From RGIG4079 sp045637505 (lineage in GTDB: Bacteria > Bacteroidota > Bacteroidia > Bacteroidales > Muribaculaceae), in the NCBI GenBank assembly GCA_045637505.1, contig JAZTZO010000022.1, positions 1-64,000 on the forward strand: a stretch of DNA of 64,000 nucleotides, in the 5' to 3' direction. The notes beneath the pieces were generated by a model. That model was not told where the DNA came from and did not search any database. It saw nothing but the letters and a program-made list of their open reading frames with translations. The position numbers and the translations under genes are program-made. Positions 24,244 to 32,806 of this stretch are shown here, one piece after another. Numbering within the stretch: the stretch's first letter is position 1; every line of letters starts with the position of its first letter.

Positions 24244-26862
24244 TTAATCTTTTCCAGTGATGATTTTGCGTATATCGTGCAATTTGTTGAGCGCCGCCAT
24301 GGGAGTGAGGTTGTTGATGTCGAGGTCGCGAATCTCATCGCGCACCTGACTCAATACTGGGTCATCGAGTTGGAAGAACGATAATTGCATTCCGCCACAT
24401 TGATCGGCTACGGCGCCAAGGTCTTTAGTGATGTTGTCTTTACGATTGGCCGACTCGAGTTGGAGCAACACCTCATCGGCTCGTTTCACGATAGATTGAG
24501 GCATGCCGGCGAGTTTTGCCACATGAATACCGAAGCTATGTTCCGACCCTCCACGGGCCAATTTGCGCAAGAAAACCACCTTATTATCGATTTCTTTGAC
24601 CGATACATTATAGTTTACCACGCGCGAGAAAGTCTTTTCCATCTCGTTGAGTTCGTGGTAGTGAGTAGCAAAGAGGGTTTTAGGGTGGATGCCACGATAT
24701 TCGTGGATATGTTCCACAATGGCCCATGCGATAGAGATGCCGTCGTAGGTAGATGTGCCACGGCCCAATTCATCGAAGAGGATGAGGCTTCGCTCGCTCA
24801 TGTTGTTGAGGATTGAAGCAGCCTCGTTCATTTCGACCATAAATGTTGACTCGCCGAGCGAGATGTTGTCGCTTGCGCCCACGCGAGTGAATATCTTGTC
24901 AACTATACCTATTCGTGCGCTATCGGCAGCCACGAAACACCCTATTTGGGCCATAAGCACATTGAGGGCTGTTTGGCGTAACAGAGCCGATTTACCCGAC
25001 ATGTTGGGGCCAGTAATCATCATCACTTGAGTGCCGTTGTTGCATAGCGACACGCTGTTGGTGATATATGGCTCGCCTATAGGAAGTTCTTTCTCAATAA
25101 CAGGGTGGCGGCCTTCGACAATTTCGATAGAGAGTGAGTCATCGACCACGGGACGGTTATAGTGATTTTCCATTGCCACACGAGTGAATGCAGTGAGGCA
25201 GTCGAGACGTGCTATCAATGATGCATTGAGTTGAATGGCAGGGGTGTATTGAGCCAATGCAGCTACAAGTTCGTTATATAGTCGTGTCTCGATAACGGCA
25301 ATGCGTTCTTGAGCGCCGAGTATTTTTTCTTCATATTCTTTGAGCTCTTGAGTGATGTAGCGCTCGGCATTGACGAGAGTCTGCTTGCGTATCCACTCCT
25401 CGGGCACTTTGTCTTTGTGGGTGTTTGTTACCTCGATGTAGTATCCAAACACGTTGTTGTAACTAATCTTGAGGCTGGGAATGCCTGTGGCCTCGATTTC
25501 GCGCATTTGTATCTTCAAGAGGTAGTCTTTGCCTTGGAAGGCTATCTCACGAAGCTCGTCGAGCTCGGGGTCAACACCATCTTTTATCACTGTGCCACGG
25601 TTAAGAGCCGATGGTGCATCATCGACCACTTCGCGAGCTATGCGGTCGCGAATGAGCGTGCAGGGGTTGAGTTGTTCGCCAATGGCGCGTAGGGCGTCGA
25701 GGTCGGCATTGCTACATAATGCTTTGATAGGCTCAACGGCAGTGAGGGCATTGCGTAGTTGCACCACTTCGCGAGGTGTGATGCGGCCCACGGCCACTTT
25801 TGAGATGAGGCGTTCGAGGTCGCCTATTTGTTCAAGCGCACTCTTTATTTCTTCTCTCTCATCGGGGAGGAGGAAGAAGTATTCTACCACATCAAGACGA
25901 GCGTTAATCGCTTTAGAGTCTTTTAGAGGGAATAACACCCAGCGACGCAATAAACGGGCTCCCATGGGGCTCAAAGTGCGGTCTATGACGCTCAAAAGGC
26001 TCTTGCCGTCGTCGGCAAAACTATCAACGAGCTCAAGGTTGCGCACGGTGAACTTGTCGAGGCGCACATAACGGTCTTCCTCTATGCGTGAAAGGGTGTT
26101 GATGTGCGATATCTGATTGTGTTGAGTAATGTCGAGGTAGTGCAATATTGCGCCCGATGCGATAACGGCGGCTGGCATTTTGTTGATGCCAAAACCTTTT
26201 AGGCTCACGGTCTCAAATTGCTTGAGCAATCGGTCCATCGCTGCATCGTCGGTAAAAATCCAGTCGTCGAGCTCAAAGGTGAAATATCGAGCCGAGAAAC
26301 TGTCTTCAATGAGGTTGCGATTTCCACGCTCCACAAGCACTTCTTTGGGTGCGAAATTGCCGAGAAGTTTGTCGATATAGTCGGCATTGCCCTCGGCGGT
26401 GAGAAACTCACCTGTACTGATGTCGAGGAAAGCCACTCCCACCACTCCATGACGTGCAAAGTGTACGGCTGCCAAGAAGTTGTTTTCGCGGTGGTCGAGA
26501 ATATTGTCATTGATTGAGACTCCAGGTGTTACGAGCTCGGTAATGCCGCGTTTCACAAGTTTTTTTGTGAGTTTGGGGTCTTCGAGTTGCTCGCATATGG
26601 CTACACGCTTGCCGGCGCGCACGAGTTTAGGCAAGTAGGTGTCGAGTGCGTGGTGTGGAAACCCAGCCAATTCAACATGTTGAGCCGACCCGTTGGCACG
26701 GCGAGTGAGTGTGATGCCGAGTATTTCAGAGGCGGCTATGGCATCGTCCGAAAAGGTTTCGTAGAAGTCTCCCACACGAAAAAGAAGTATTGCATCGGGA
26801 TGTTTTTGTTTCATCTCGAGATACTGTTTCATCAATGGGGTTTCTGCGATTTTCTTTGCCAC
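24244..26862 (-). CDS. mutS: DNA mismatch repair ATPase MutS
   Basis: Recognises mismatches and recruits MutL. The 872-residue protein has the mismatch-contacting FYE motif in VGDFYETF (about residues 31-38), connector and clamp domains, Walker A GPNMSGKSALLRQ near residue 618, Walker B LILFDELGRGTSTYDG (about 694-709) and the helix-turn-helix dimer region LAGMPQSIVKRADEVL. Length is typical of MutS1. The start codon is GTG at 26862; no ATG fits the family N-terminus MAKKIAETPLMKQYLE. It stands alone and its stop abuts a dispersed repeat. Confidence 0.97.
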   Translation of the reverse strand: MAKKIAETPLMKQYLEMKQKHPDAILLFRVGDFYETFSDDAIAASEILGITLTRRANGSAQHVELAGFPHHALDTYLPKLVRAGKRVAICEQLEDPKLTKKLVKRGITELVTPGVSINDNILDHRENNFLAAVHFARHGVVGVAFLDISTGEFLTAEGNADYIDKLLGNFAPKEVLVERGNRNLIEDSFSARYFTFELDDWIFTDDAAMDRLLKQFETVSLKGFGINKMPAAVIASGAILHYLDITQHNQISHINTLSRIEEDRYVRLDKFTVRNLELVDSFADDGKSLLSVIDRTLSPMGARLLRRWVLFPLKDSKAINARLDVVEYFFLLPDEREEIKSALEQIGDLERLISKVAVGRITPREVVQLRNALTAVEPIKALCSNADLDALRAIGEQLNPCTLIRDRIAREVVDDAPSALNRGTVIKDGVDPELDELREIAFQGKDYLLKIQMREIEATGIPSLKISYNNVFGYYIEVTNTHKDKVPEEWIRKQTLVNAERYITQELKEYEEKILGAQERIAVIETRLYNELVAALAQYTPAIQLNASLIARLDCLTAFTRVAMENHYNRPVVDDSLSIEIVEGRHPVIEKELPIGEPYITNSVSLCNNGTQVMMITGPNMSGKSALLRQTALNVLMAQIGCFVAADSARIGIVDKIFTRVGASDNISLGESTFMVEMNEAASILNNMSERSLILFDELGRGTSTYDGISIAWAIVEHIHEYRGIHPKTLFATHYHELNEMEKTFSRVVNYNVSVKEIDNKVVFLRKLARGGSEHSFGIHVAKLAGMPQSIVKRADEVLLQLESANRKDNITKDLGAVADQCGGMQLSFFQLDDPVLSQVRDEIRDLDINNLTPMAALNKLHDIRKIITGKD

Positions 26863-26999
26863 GGCCTATACTTTTTGAGGTTAAAAATGAAATGTAAAAT
26901 TACAAAAACTACATCTCTCACCCAAATTTTGAGGTTGAAAAATGATAGCTTTTGTAATATAATGTGGAGTGCGCTCCTCTTATATAGGGATATAATTAC

Positions 27000-27554
27000 C
27001 TATCTCATTAAGACATTCCATATTGCAGAGCAAGGGTATGCGTCGGTGCAATACCATAAGTCGTCGATGCGTTGAAATAAAAGTATGATGCTAATATTTT
27101 CCCCCTTGCGATTCTTGAAAGAAGATGAATATACGATATAGTCTAGGTCGATATAATGCCAGAATCCATAGTTGTATATCGTATAGTTTAACTCTGCATC
27201 ATATCCTATTTTTTTAGCATATCCACGAATTGGGAATCCACCTTTTTCATCAAAAATTTTCAATGTTGATGCGAGTAGTTCTGCATTGGGAACGACAGTG
27301 CTATATTCTGTGGACATATAGCGACTATTGCGGAATTTTTTGTTTTTGTTAAACTTGGTCAGGAACGCATTAAATGGCTCTTCACTGAAGTTGCATGGGA
27401 GTGTGTCATTTAAGTTAAGGGCACACACCTCCTCATCTTCAATATAATATGATGGCACATTATACCATTGATGGCCGTCCTTTTCCCACTGTTGAGCCGA
27501 TAAAGAGAGGTTTGCAATAATAATTGCGATGCTAATGAGTAATATTCGTTTCAT
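27000..27554 (-). CDS. Hypothetical secreted protein
   Basis: I do not recognise this 184-residue protein. Residues 1-20 are a signal peptide (KRILLISIAIIIANLSLSA) and the mature N-terminus would be Gln-Gln, a possible glutaminyl-cyclase substrate. The mature part is a small beta-rich domain with many Tyr/Phe/Asn (YMSTEYSTVVPNAELL, WHYIDLDYIVYSSS). The notable feature is its promoter: the TATATTTG box (27580-27587) is preceded by the same 40 bp found in the promoter of the adjacent ATPase gene. Confidence 0.65.
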   Translation of the reverse strand: MKRILLISIAIIIANLSLSAQQWEKDGHQWYNVPSYYIEDEEVCALNLNDTLPCNFSEEPFNAFLTKFNKNKKFRNSRYMSTEYSTVVPNAELLASTLKIFDEKGGFPIRGYAKKIGYDAELNYTIYNYGFWHYIDLDYIVYSSSFKNRKGENISIILLFQRIDDLWYCTDAYPCSAIWNVLMR

Positions 27555-27579
27555 GGTGTGAATTTGTTTTTATCTTTTG

Positions 27580-27612
27580 CAAATATATTATCAAAACTTC
27601 CTCTAATCCAAA
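27580..27612 (-). promoter_or_regulatory. Promoter of the 184-residue gene, using the duplicated repeat
   Basis: Minus strand TTTG (27609-27612), 21-bp spacer, TATATTTG (27580-27587). The TTTG belongs to a TTTTGGATT half-site within the 40-bp repeat. Confidence 0.65.
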
Positions 27613-27630
27613 AAATCATAGTGAAATTTT
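27591..27630. repeat. 40-bp direct repeat, downstream copy
   Basis: Identical base for base to 28795-28834; begins TCAAAACTTCCTCTAATCC. It follows the ATPase stop by about 10 bp and forms the upstream half of the next gene's promoter. Confidence 0.95.
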
Positions 27631-27639
27631 TGGGTATCA

Positions 27640-28767
27640 TTATACGATGAATTCAAGGTAGTTGTCGGGAGTAACGATTGCTTTATCTTTTACGATATAG
27701 CTATTTAAAAAAGATTGAGGGATTATGGCATTTGCTTTTTTTGGATTCCACTTTATCTCATAAACCGAAAACGCCCCATCGGCTTCTTCGATATAATCAA
27801 TCTCTTGCTGAGTTGAAGTGCGCCAGAAATATGGTTTTACATAACGCTGGTTGTAATGATTGCTTTTTATTCTTTCGCTAATGATAAAATTTTCCCACAA
27901 AGCGCCGATGTCTTGGCGTAGAGCTATAGGCGCGAAATTTTGTAGTATGGCATTACGAATGCCATTATCATAGAAATAAATTTTTTTGCTCTTTTTTAAT
28001 TCATTGCGAATATTTCTTGAAAAAGCGTTTAGTTGAAAAATGATATAACATTTCGATAATAGATCGATGTATTTTTCCACTGTTTTGCTGTCGGAACCCA
28101 CTGTTTGCGCAATTTCATTATAGGAAACTTCACTACCTAATTGTAACGCTAAAGCTATAAGGATTTTTTCAAGTAAAGCAGGACGGCGTATGTCATCAAG
28201 CGATAGCAAATCTTTATATAGATAGCTATCGGCGATATTCATCAATAGTTCTTTGGCTTCATCTGAGTGGTTGAGAATATCGGGGTAAGAACCATAAATT
28301 AACCTAAACTCAAGAGTTTGTTTTACTGCCAAAAGCCCATTTGTGTTCAATAGTTCGGCGGTAGAAATGGGGAATAGGTTATATTCATACTTTCGTCCGG
28401 TCAAAGGCTCATTAATTTTGTCGTGCAACTCTAATGATGATGACCCTGTTACTAAAAGTTGTACGTTGGGGATATTGTCAATGATGCGTTTTAGTGTCAT
28501 GCCAATATTTTGTACTCGTTGCGCTTCATCAATTATTATTATTTTATTTTGACCAACGAGCGCTTTCAATTCGGGCGTGTTTATATCGGTAAGTATTTCT
28601 TTTACTTCGGGTTCGTCGCAATTGAGATTTAATATTGGTTCATTACATGTTGAGGCTATTTGAGAAAAGAGTGTGCTCTTGCCCACTTGTCGTGCTCCAA
28701 TTAAAATGATTGCTTTACCTTTAAATAACCGATCATTGATAATTGTTTGTAATTGTCGTTGTATCAT
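27640..28767 (-). CDS. AAA ATPase with DUF4143 domain
   Basis: A 375-residue member of the AAA_14/DUF4143 family common in Bacteroidetes. Walker A GARQVGKST (about residues 24-32), Walker B IIIIDEAQRV (about 75-84), sensor LLVTGSSSLEL, a winged-helix region (SYNEIAQTVGSDSKTVEKYIDLL, about 216-238) and a C-terminal restriction-endonuclease-like core (QEIDYIEE ... VYEIKW). Biological function of the family is unsettled; DNA binding is plausible from the winged helix. It is enclosed by perfect 40-bp direct repeats, and its promoter carries four TTTTGGATT half-sites, which suggests autoregulation or a mobile unit (inference). Confidence 0.88.
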   Translation of the reverse strand: MIQRQLQTIINDRLFKGKAIILIGARQVGKSTLFSQIASTCNEPILNLNCDEPEVKEILTDINTPELKALVGQNKIIIIDEAQRVQNIGMTLKRIIDNIPNVQLLVTGSSSLELHDKINEPLTGRKYEYNLFPISTAELLNTNGLLAVKQTLEFRLIYGSYPDILNHSDEAKELLMNIADSYLYKDLLSLDDIRRPALLEKILIALALQLGSEVSYNEIAQTVGSDSKTVEKYIDLLSKCYIIFQLNAFSRNIRNELKKSKKIYFYDNGIRNAILQNFAPIALRQDIGALWENFIISERIKSNHYNQRYVKPYFWRTSTQQEIDYIEEADGAFSVYEIKWNPKKANAIIPQSFLNSYIVKDKAIVTPDNYLEFIV

Positions 28768-28784
28768 AGAGTTCTTATTTTGGA

Positions 28785-28816
28785 CAAAGATAGGTCAAAA
28801 CTTCCTCTAATCCAAA
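28785..28816 (-). promoter_or_regulatory. Promoter of the DUF4143 ATPase gene
   Basis: Minus strand TTTG (28813-28816), 20-bp spacer, TATCTTTG (28785-28792), 18 bp before the start. The -33 TTTG is part of a TTTTGGATT half-site. Confidence 0.7.
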
Positions 28817-28834
28817 AAATCATAGTGAAATTTT
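28795..28834. repeat. 40-bp direct repeat, upstream copy
   Basis: Exact copy of 27591-27630, offset 1204 bp, covering the -33 region of the ATPase promoter. Confidence 0.95.
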
Positions 28835-28874
28835 GGATTACAATCCAAAAATATATATATAAATTTTGGATTAG
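28807..28874. promoter_or_regulatory. Palindromic operator array of the DUF4143 ATPase
   Basis: Four half-sites: CTAATCCAAAA (28807-28817), the 20-bp inner palindrome TTTTGGATTACAATCCAAAA (28831-28850), and TTTTGGATTAG (28864-28874). Outer half-sites mirror each other, so the array is symmetric around the inner palindrome. Confidence 0.7.
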
Positions 28875-28932
28875 GGCTTTTTTGGGGCGATTTTAGGTGG
28901 TGGGTGGTGTGTAGAGATTAAGGGCTTTTTGC

Positions 28933-29184
28933 TTAATATTTGCCTTTCTTGAATAACCCAGTGGCAACCTTTTTTAAGAATATTTCAAATTTGTATGAAT
29001 TAAACTCTTTTTTCTCGTAATATGTACCAAATATTTTTGTAGCAGGAATGCGCGCAATTTTCTCGTCGTCAAGGCTAACCACGACATCATTGCCTTTCTT
29101 AATTTTTTCTTTCAACATTCGCTCTTCGGCTAACTCCAATCCATCTTGGATTTTGCGAATAAAATCAAAATCATTATGAGACAT
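28933..29184 (-). CDS. Small protein downstream of zeta-toxin-like gene, candidate antitoxin
   Basis: An 83-residue basic protein without a recognised domain: an N-terminal amphipathic helix (DFDFIRKIQDGLELAEERMLKEKIKKGND), a central VVVSLDDEKIARIPATKIFG stretch and a lysine-rich end. Its start overlaps the last 11 bp of the kinase-like gene, so the two are translationally coupled. Position suggests the antitoxin or partner, though toxin-first order is the reverse of the classical epsilon-zeta arrangement. Confidence 0.6.
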   Translation of the reverse strand: MSHNDFDFIRKIQDGLELAEERMLKEKIKKGNDVVVSLDDEKIARIPATKIFGTYYEKKEFNSYKFEIFLKKVATGLFKKGKY

Positions 29185-29749
29185 AGGCTTTAATTTTATT
29201 GAATGTTTCGTAGGTATTTACCATTATTTCATAATCTTTTCCTCCCATAGCAACAAAGGTGCGAGGTGTGCGACTGTTGTCATATATCATCCACAAATCA
29301 ACCTCGTCCATAAAGATATTAAATAGGTTGGAAATGCCATTTTTGTATCTGCGATAAATTATGTCGGTGGGAATGTTGTGTCCACCTTCTCTCACGCGTT
29401 CAGCAACGCGATGAACAGCCAATTCGGGCGTTTCTAACCAGAAGTAAACAAGGCGCACTTGATATCCTTTGCTATGTGCCTTGCGCACTAAATTTATGTA
29501 GGACCTTGTTGCAAGGGTAGTTTCTATCGAAAAAGATGCTTCACGATTAATAAGGTCATCGATGCGTTGCAGCATAATTCGTCCTGCCTCAAAAGCCACG
29601 CTCTCGGGATTGAATGGGGAGAGCCCTTTGGCAATTTCATCGGCATTGACAAATTCTCGACAATGCAAAATCTCGGGAAGTACGGTAATCGAAGCAGTAG
29701 TTTTTCCTGCTCCGTTACACCCACTTATTATGTAAAGATTCTTTTCCAT
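29174..29749 (-). CDS. Zeta-toxin-like P-loop kinase
   Basis: A 191-residue P-loop protein. Walker A GCNGAGKTTAS (about residues 9-19), FVNADEIAKGLSPFNPE (about 33-49) with the acidic substrate-binding residue, and FSIETTLATRSYINLVRKA (about 73-91) are typical of zeta-toxin family proteins, which phosphorylate UDP-N-acetylglucosamine in studied cases. Many chromosomal relatives are not proven toxins. The promoter box TAACTTTG (minus strand, 29758-29765) is 9 bp before the ATG, giving an almost leaderless transcript. It is the first gene of a two-gene operon. Confidence 0.85.
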   Translation of the reverse strand: MEKNLYIISGCNGAGKTTASITVLPEILHCREFVNADEIAKGLSPFNPESVAFEAGRIMLQRIDDLINREASFSIETTLATRSYINLVRKAHSKGYQVRLVYFWLETPELAVHRVAERVREGGHNIPTDIIYRRYKNGISNLFNIFMDEVDLWMIYDNSRTPRTFVAMGGKDYEIMVNTYETFNKIKAYVS

Positions 29750-29851
29750 AGAGATTGCAAAGTTACATATTTATTTCTAAAAACATAATTTTATGCAAGA
29801 GTTCTCGATAGGAGATATTATTTTTTAGGAAATAATAACTTGTTTAATGAT

Positions 29852-29883
29852 AAAAGCCACAGCCCGTGGGGGCTATGGCTTTT
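29852..29883 (-). terminator. Terminator of pckA
   Basis: Stem AAAAGCCACAGCCC with a near-perfect complement and 4-nt loop, ending in T residues on the minus strand, 26 bp after the stop. Confidence 0.8.
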
Positions 29884-29908
29884 GTTATAATTGAGTTGTT
29901 ATGCTCGA

Positions 29909-31513
29909 TTAGAGTTGAGGACCTGCAGCAACGAGTGCTTTACCTGCTTCGTTACCTTCGAATTTAGCGAAGTTTTTGATGAAGCGTTGAGCGAGGTCTT
30001 GAGCTTTAACGTTCCAATCTTCAACGTTAGCGTAAGTGTCGCGTGGGTCGAGGATGTTAGGATCTACGCCAGGAAGTTCAGTTGGAACTTCGAAGTCAAA
30101 CATAGGGATCTTTTTAGTAGGAGCGTTGTTAATAGAGCCATCGAGGATAGCATCGATGATACCGCGAGTATCTTTGATAGAGATACGTTTGCCAGTACCG
30201 TTCCAACCAGTGTTAACCAAGTATGCTTTAGCACCGTTAGCTTCCATTTTCTTCACGAGTTCTTCACCGTATTTAGTTGGGTGGAGTGAAAGGAATGCAG
30301 CGCCGAAACATGCAGAGAATGTTGGAGTTGGTTCAGTGATACCACGCTCAGTACCTGCCAATTTAGCAGTGAAACCAGAAAGGAAGTAGTATTTAGCTTG
30401 TTCTGGAGTCAAGATAGATACTGGAGGAAGTACACCGAATGCGTCAGCCGAAAGGAAGATAACTTGTTTAGCAGCTGGGCCTTTAGAGATAGGCTTAACG
30501 ATGTTTTCGATGTGATCGATAGGATAGCTAACGCGAGTATTTTCAGTTACGCTCTTATCGTTGAAGTCGATTTTGCCTTCAGCGTCAACAGTAACGTTTT
30601 CGAGAAGTGCGTTACGACGGATAGCGTTGTAGATATCGGGTTCGCTTTCTTTGTCGAGGTTGATAACTTTTGCGTAGCAACCACCTTCGTAGTTGAATAC
30701 ACCTTCGTCGTCCCAACCGTGTTCGTCGTCACCGATGAGTTTACGTTTTGGGTCAGTTGAAAGAGTAGTTTTACCAGTACCTGAAAGACCGAAGAAGATA
30801 GCTGTGCTCTTTTCTTCCATGTCGGTGTTAGCCGAGCAGTGCATTGAAGCGATACCTTCAAGTGGTTTGAAGTAGTTCATCATTGAGAAGAGACCTTTCT
30901 TCATTTCACCACCATACCAAGTGTTGATGATAACTTGTTCTTTAGTAGTGAGGTTGAATACTACTGCAGTTTCAGAGTTAAGACCGAGTTCTTTGTAGTT
31001 TTCAACTTTAGCTTTAGAAGCGTTGTAAACAACGAAGTCGGGTTCGAAATCTTTGAGTTGTTCTTCAGTAGGGCGGATGAACATGTTTTTAACGAAGTGA
31101 GCTTGCCAAGCAACTTCAACGATGAAGCGCACTTTCAAGCAAGTAGCCATGTTAGCACCGCAGAAACCATCTACTACATAAAGTTTTTTGTTAGAAAGAG
31201 TTTTAACAGCGAGGTCTTTAAGAGTGTTCCAAGTTTCTGTTGTTACAGGCTTGTTGTCGTTTTTATATTCTTCTGAAGTCCACCATACAGTGTTTTCGCT
31301 TGTAGCGTCTTTTACGATATATTTATCTTTAGGAGAACGACCAGTGTAGATACCAGTCATTACGTTTACTGTGTCAAGTTCAGTAGCTTGACCTTTTTCA
31401 TAACCTTCAAGGCAAGAGCAGGTTTCATCTTTGTAGAGTTGCTCGTAAGAAGGGTTGTACACGATTTCAGTTGTTCCTGAAATGCCATACTTGCTTAAAT
31501 CGATTTTGCTCAT
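29909..31513 (-). CDS. pckA: ATP-dependent phosphoenolpyruvate carboxykinase
   Basis: In Bacteroidales it works mainly in the CO2-fixing direction, PEP to oxaloacetate with ATP gain, on the route to succinate and propionate. The 534-residue protein has the kinase loop FFGLSGTGKTTLSTDP (about residue 240), LIGDDEHGWDDEGVFNYEGGCYAK with the metal-binding Asp, YTGRSPKDKYIV near residue 57 and the C-terminal NTGWNGTGKRI. Codon use is strongly biased and regular, as in highly expressed genes. The promoter box TACCTTTG (minus strand, 31589-31596) gives a leader of about 70 nt. Confidence 0.97.
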   Translation of the reverse strand: MSKIDLSKYGISGTTEIVYNPSYEQLYKDETCSCLEGYEKGQATELDTVNVMTGIYTGRSPKDKYIVKDATSENTVWWTSEEYKNDNKPVTTETWNTLKDLAVKTLSNKKLYVVDGFCGANMATCLKVRFIVEVAWQAHFVKNMFIRPTEEQLKDFEPDFVVYNASKAKVENYKELGLNSETAVVFNLTTKEQVIINTWYGGEMKKGLFSMMNYFKPLEGIASMHCSANTDMEEKSTAIFFGLSGTGKTTLSTDPKRKLIGDDEHGWDDEGVFNYEGGCYAKVINLDKESEPDIYNAIRRNALLENVTVDAEGKIDFNDKSVTENTRVSYPIDHIENIVKPISKGPAAKQVIFLSADAFGVLPPVSILTPEQAKYYFLSGFTAKLAGTERGITEPTPTFSACFGAAFLSLHPTKYGEELVKKMEANGAKAYLVNTGWNGTGKRISIKDTRGIIDAILDGSINNAPTKKIPMFDFEVPTELPGVDPNILDPRDTYANVEDWNVKAQDLAQRFIKNFAKFEGNEAGKALVAAGPQL

Positions 31514-31588
31514 TTGTGTAAGACTTTAATATATAAACAGTTAATAATAATTTTCAGTAAAATCAAATTTCACCTATATTTCCAAGTA

Positions 31589-31596
31589 CAAAGGTA
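31589..31596 (-). promoter_or_regulatory. -7 box of pckA
   Basis: TACCTTTG on the minus strand, about 75 bp before the start. The gap to the next gene upstream (31754) holds nothing else recognisable. Confidence 0.6.
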
Positions 31597-31753
31597 GTAA
31601 CTTTTTTTCTTATATAGGAATTGTAATAAGGAAATTTTTCCGTATTTATGTTTTTTAACACTATGAGTTTTGCGATAATCTCATAGTATGAATTTAGTGG
31701 GGGATTTTGTCTATAATTAGAGGCGTATAAAGGAGGTTGTTGGGCTTGAGATA

Positions 31754-32794
31754 TTAAGATTTTAGAGGGTCTCTCAATACATATAGTATTGATGAATCAT
31801 GACGGGGAAGTGGCATGATTTGCACATCGGCATCAAATGAGTGCGCGCTCTCGGTGCCGTCTCCTATTTTGTAACCTTTTTGGAATAGTGGAGAGGTTAC
31901 GGCGGCGAGTGCTATGTTGGGTGTGTTGTTGTCGTTGCTCAAGTGGCAAAGGAATATGTGGCTCAATTTGGTGCTATATATTTCGGCGATATATCGAGCT
32001 GTTACGATGTTGTCGAGGTGCCCGTTGTCGGCAAGGATGCGCGCTTTGAGATATTCGGGATATTTGCCATTGGTGAGCATCTCTTTGTCGTAGTTGCTTT
32101 CAATCATTATATAGTTGGCTTGGCGCATATAAAAGTCTACGCGTGGAGTGATGCAACCTAAGTCGGTGGCAATAGAAAATTTGTGATTGCCGTTTTCGAT
32201 GAAAAAGCCCACATTGTCGGTGCCATCGTGCGACACCTCAAACGCTGTGATTTTGAAATTGCCTATTTCAAAAGGTATCTCTTTGTAGAAGGGACGGTGG
32301 TAGTCTTTAAATCGGCGCGAAATATTGTGGCGGCGCATAATGCCGTTGAGTGTTTTAGGAGTGCAATATATGCCTATGTGGCGGTATCGACGCACGATAG
32401 AGTAGGCAAAGCGTATGTGATCACCATGGTCGTGGGTGATGCAAATGCCTTTGATGTGTTCCATCGAAATGCCATTGCGTGCCAGTTCGCTCACCACTTT
32501 ATTGTTATCGATTCCGGCGTCGATTAATATCCCACAATTGTCATCGCCAAGATATGCACAGTTGCCACTGCTACCACTTCCCAAAGAAATAAATTTCAGT
32601 GTTGATGGTTTTGCCATCGGTTTGAGTGGTACAATGGGAGTTGCAGGTTGCTCAATTTCCTCTTGGATAATCTCGGGCTCGGTGTTATTTGATGCGAAAT
32701 TTATTGCGCTACGCTTCTCGGTCGAAGGAGCGCTTATCTCGTCAAATAACCCTGGGAGGTCTTGAAGTGGTTTTAGTCTGCGTTTCTTTGCCAT
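31754..32794 (-). CDS. Metallo-beta-lactamase-fold hydrolase (YycJ/WalJ-like) with N-terminal extension
   Basis: A 346-residue protein. After about 65 residues of low-complexity Pro/Glu-rich sequence comes the MBL fold: LKFISLGSGSSGNCAYL, ILIDAG, the metal-binding THDHGDH (about residue 119), a later SHDGTDNVGF and IATDLG. Family members such as YycJ are linked to DNA repair or cell-wall signalling in Firmicutes; the Bacteroidetes role is not established. The N-terminal extension is absent from typical short forms. It follows the methyltransferase gene by 12 bp and is likely co-transcribed. Confidence 0.85.
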   Translation of the reverse strand: MAKKRRLKPLQDLPGLFDEISAPSTEKRSAINFASNNTEPEIIQEEIEQPATPIVPLKPMAKPSTLKFISLGSGSSGNCAYLGDDNCGILIDAGIDNNKVVSELARNGISMEHIKGICITHDHGDHIRFAYSIVRRYRHIGIYCTPKTLNGIMRRHNISRRFKDYHRPFYKEIPFEIGNFKITAFEVSHDGTDNVGFFIENGNHKFSIATDLGCITPRVDFYMRQANYIMIESNYDKEMLTNGKYPEYLKARILADNGHLDNIVTARYIAEIYSTKLSHIFLCHLSNDNNTPNIALAAVTSPLFQKGYKIGDGTESAHSFDADVQIMPLPRHDSSILYVLRDPLKS

Positions 32795-32806
32795 TTCAAT
32801 GATTAT

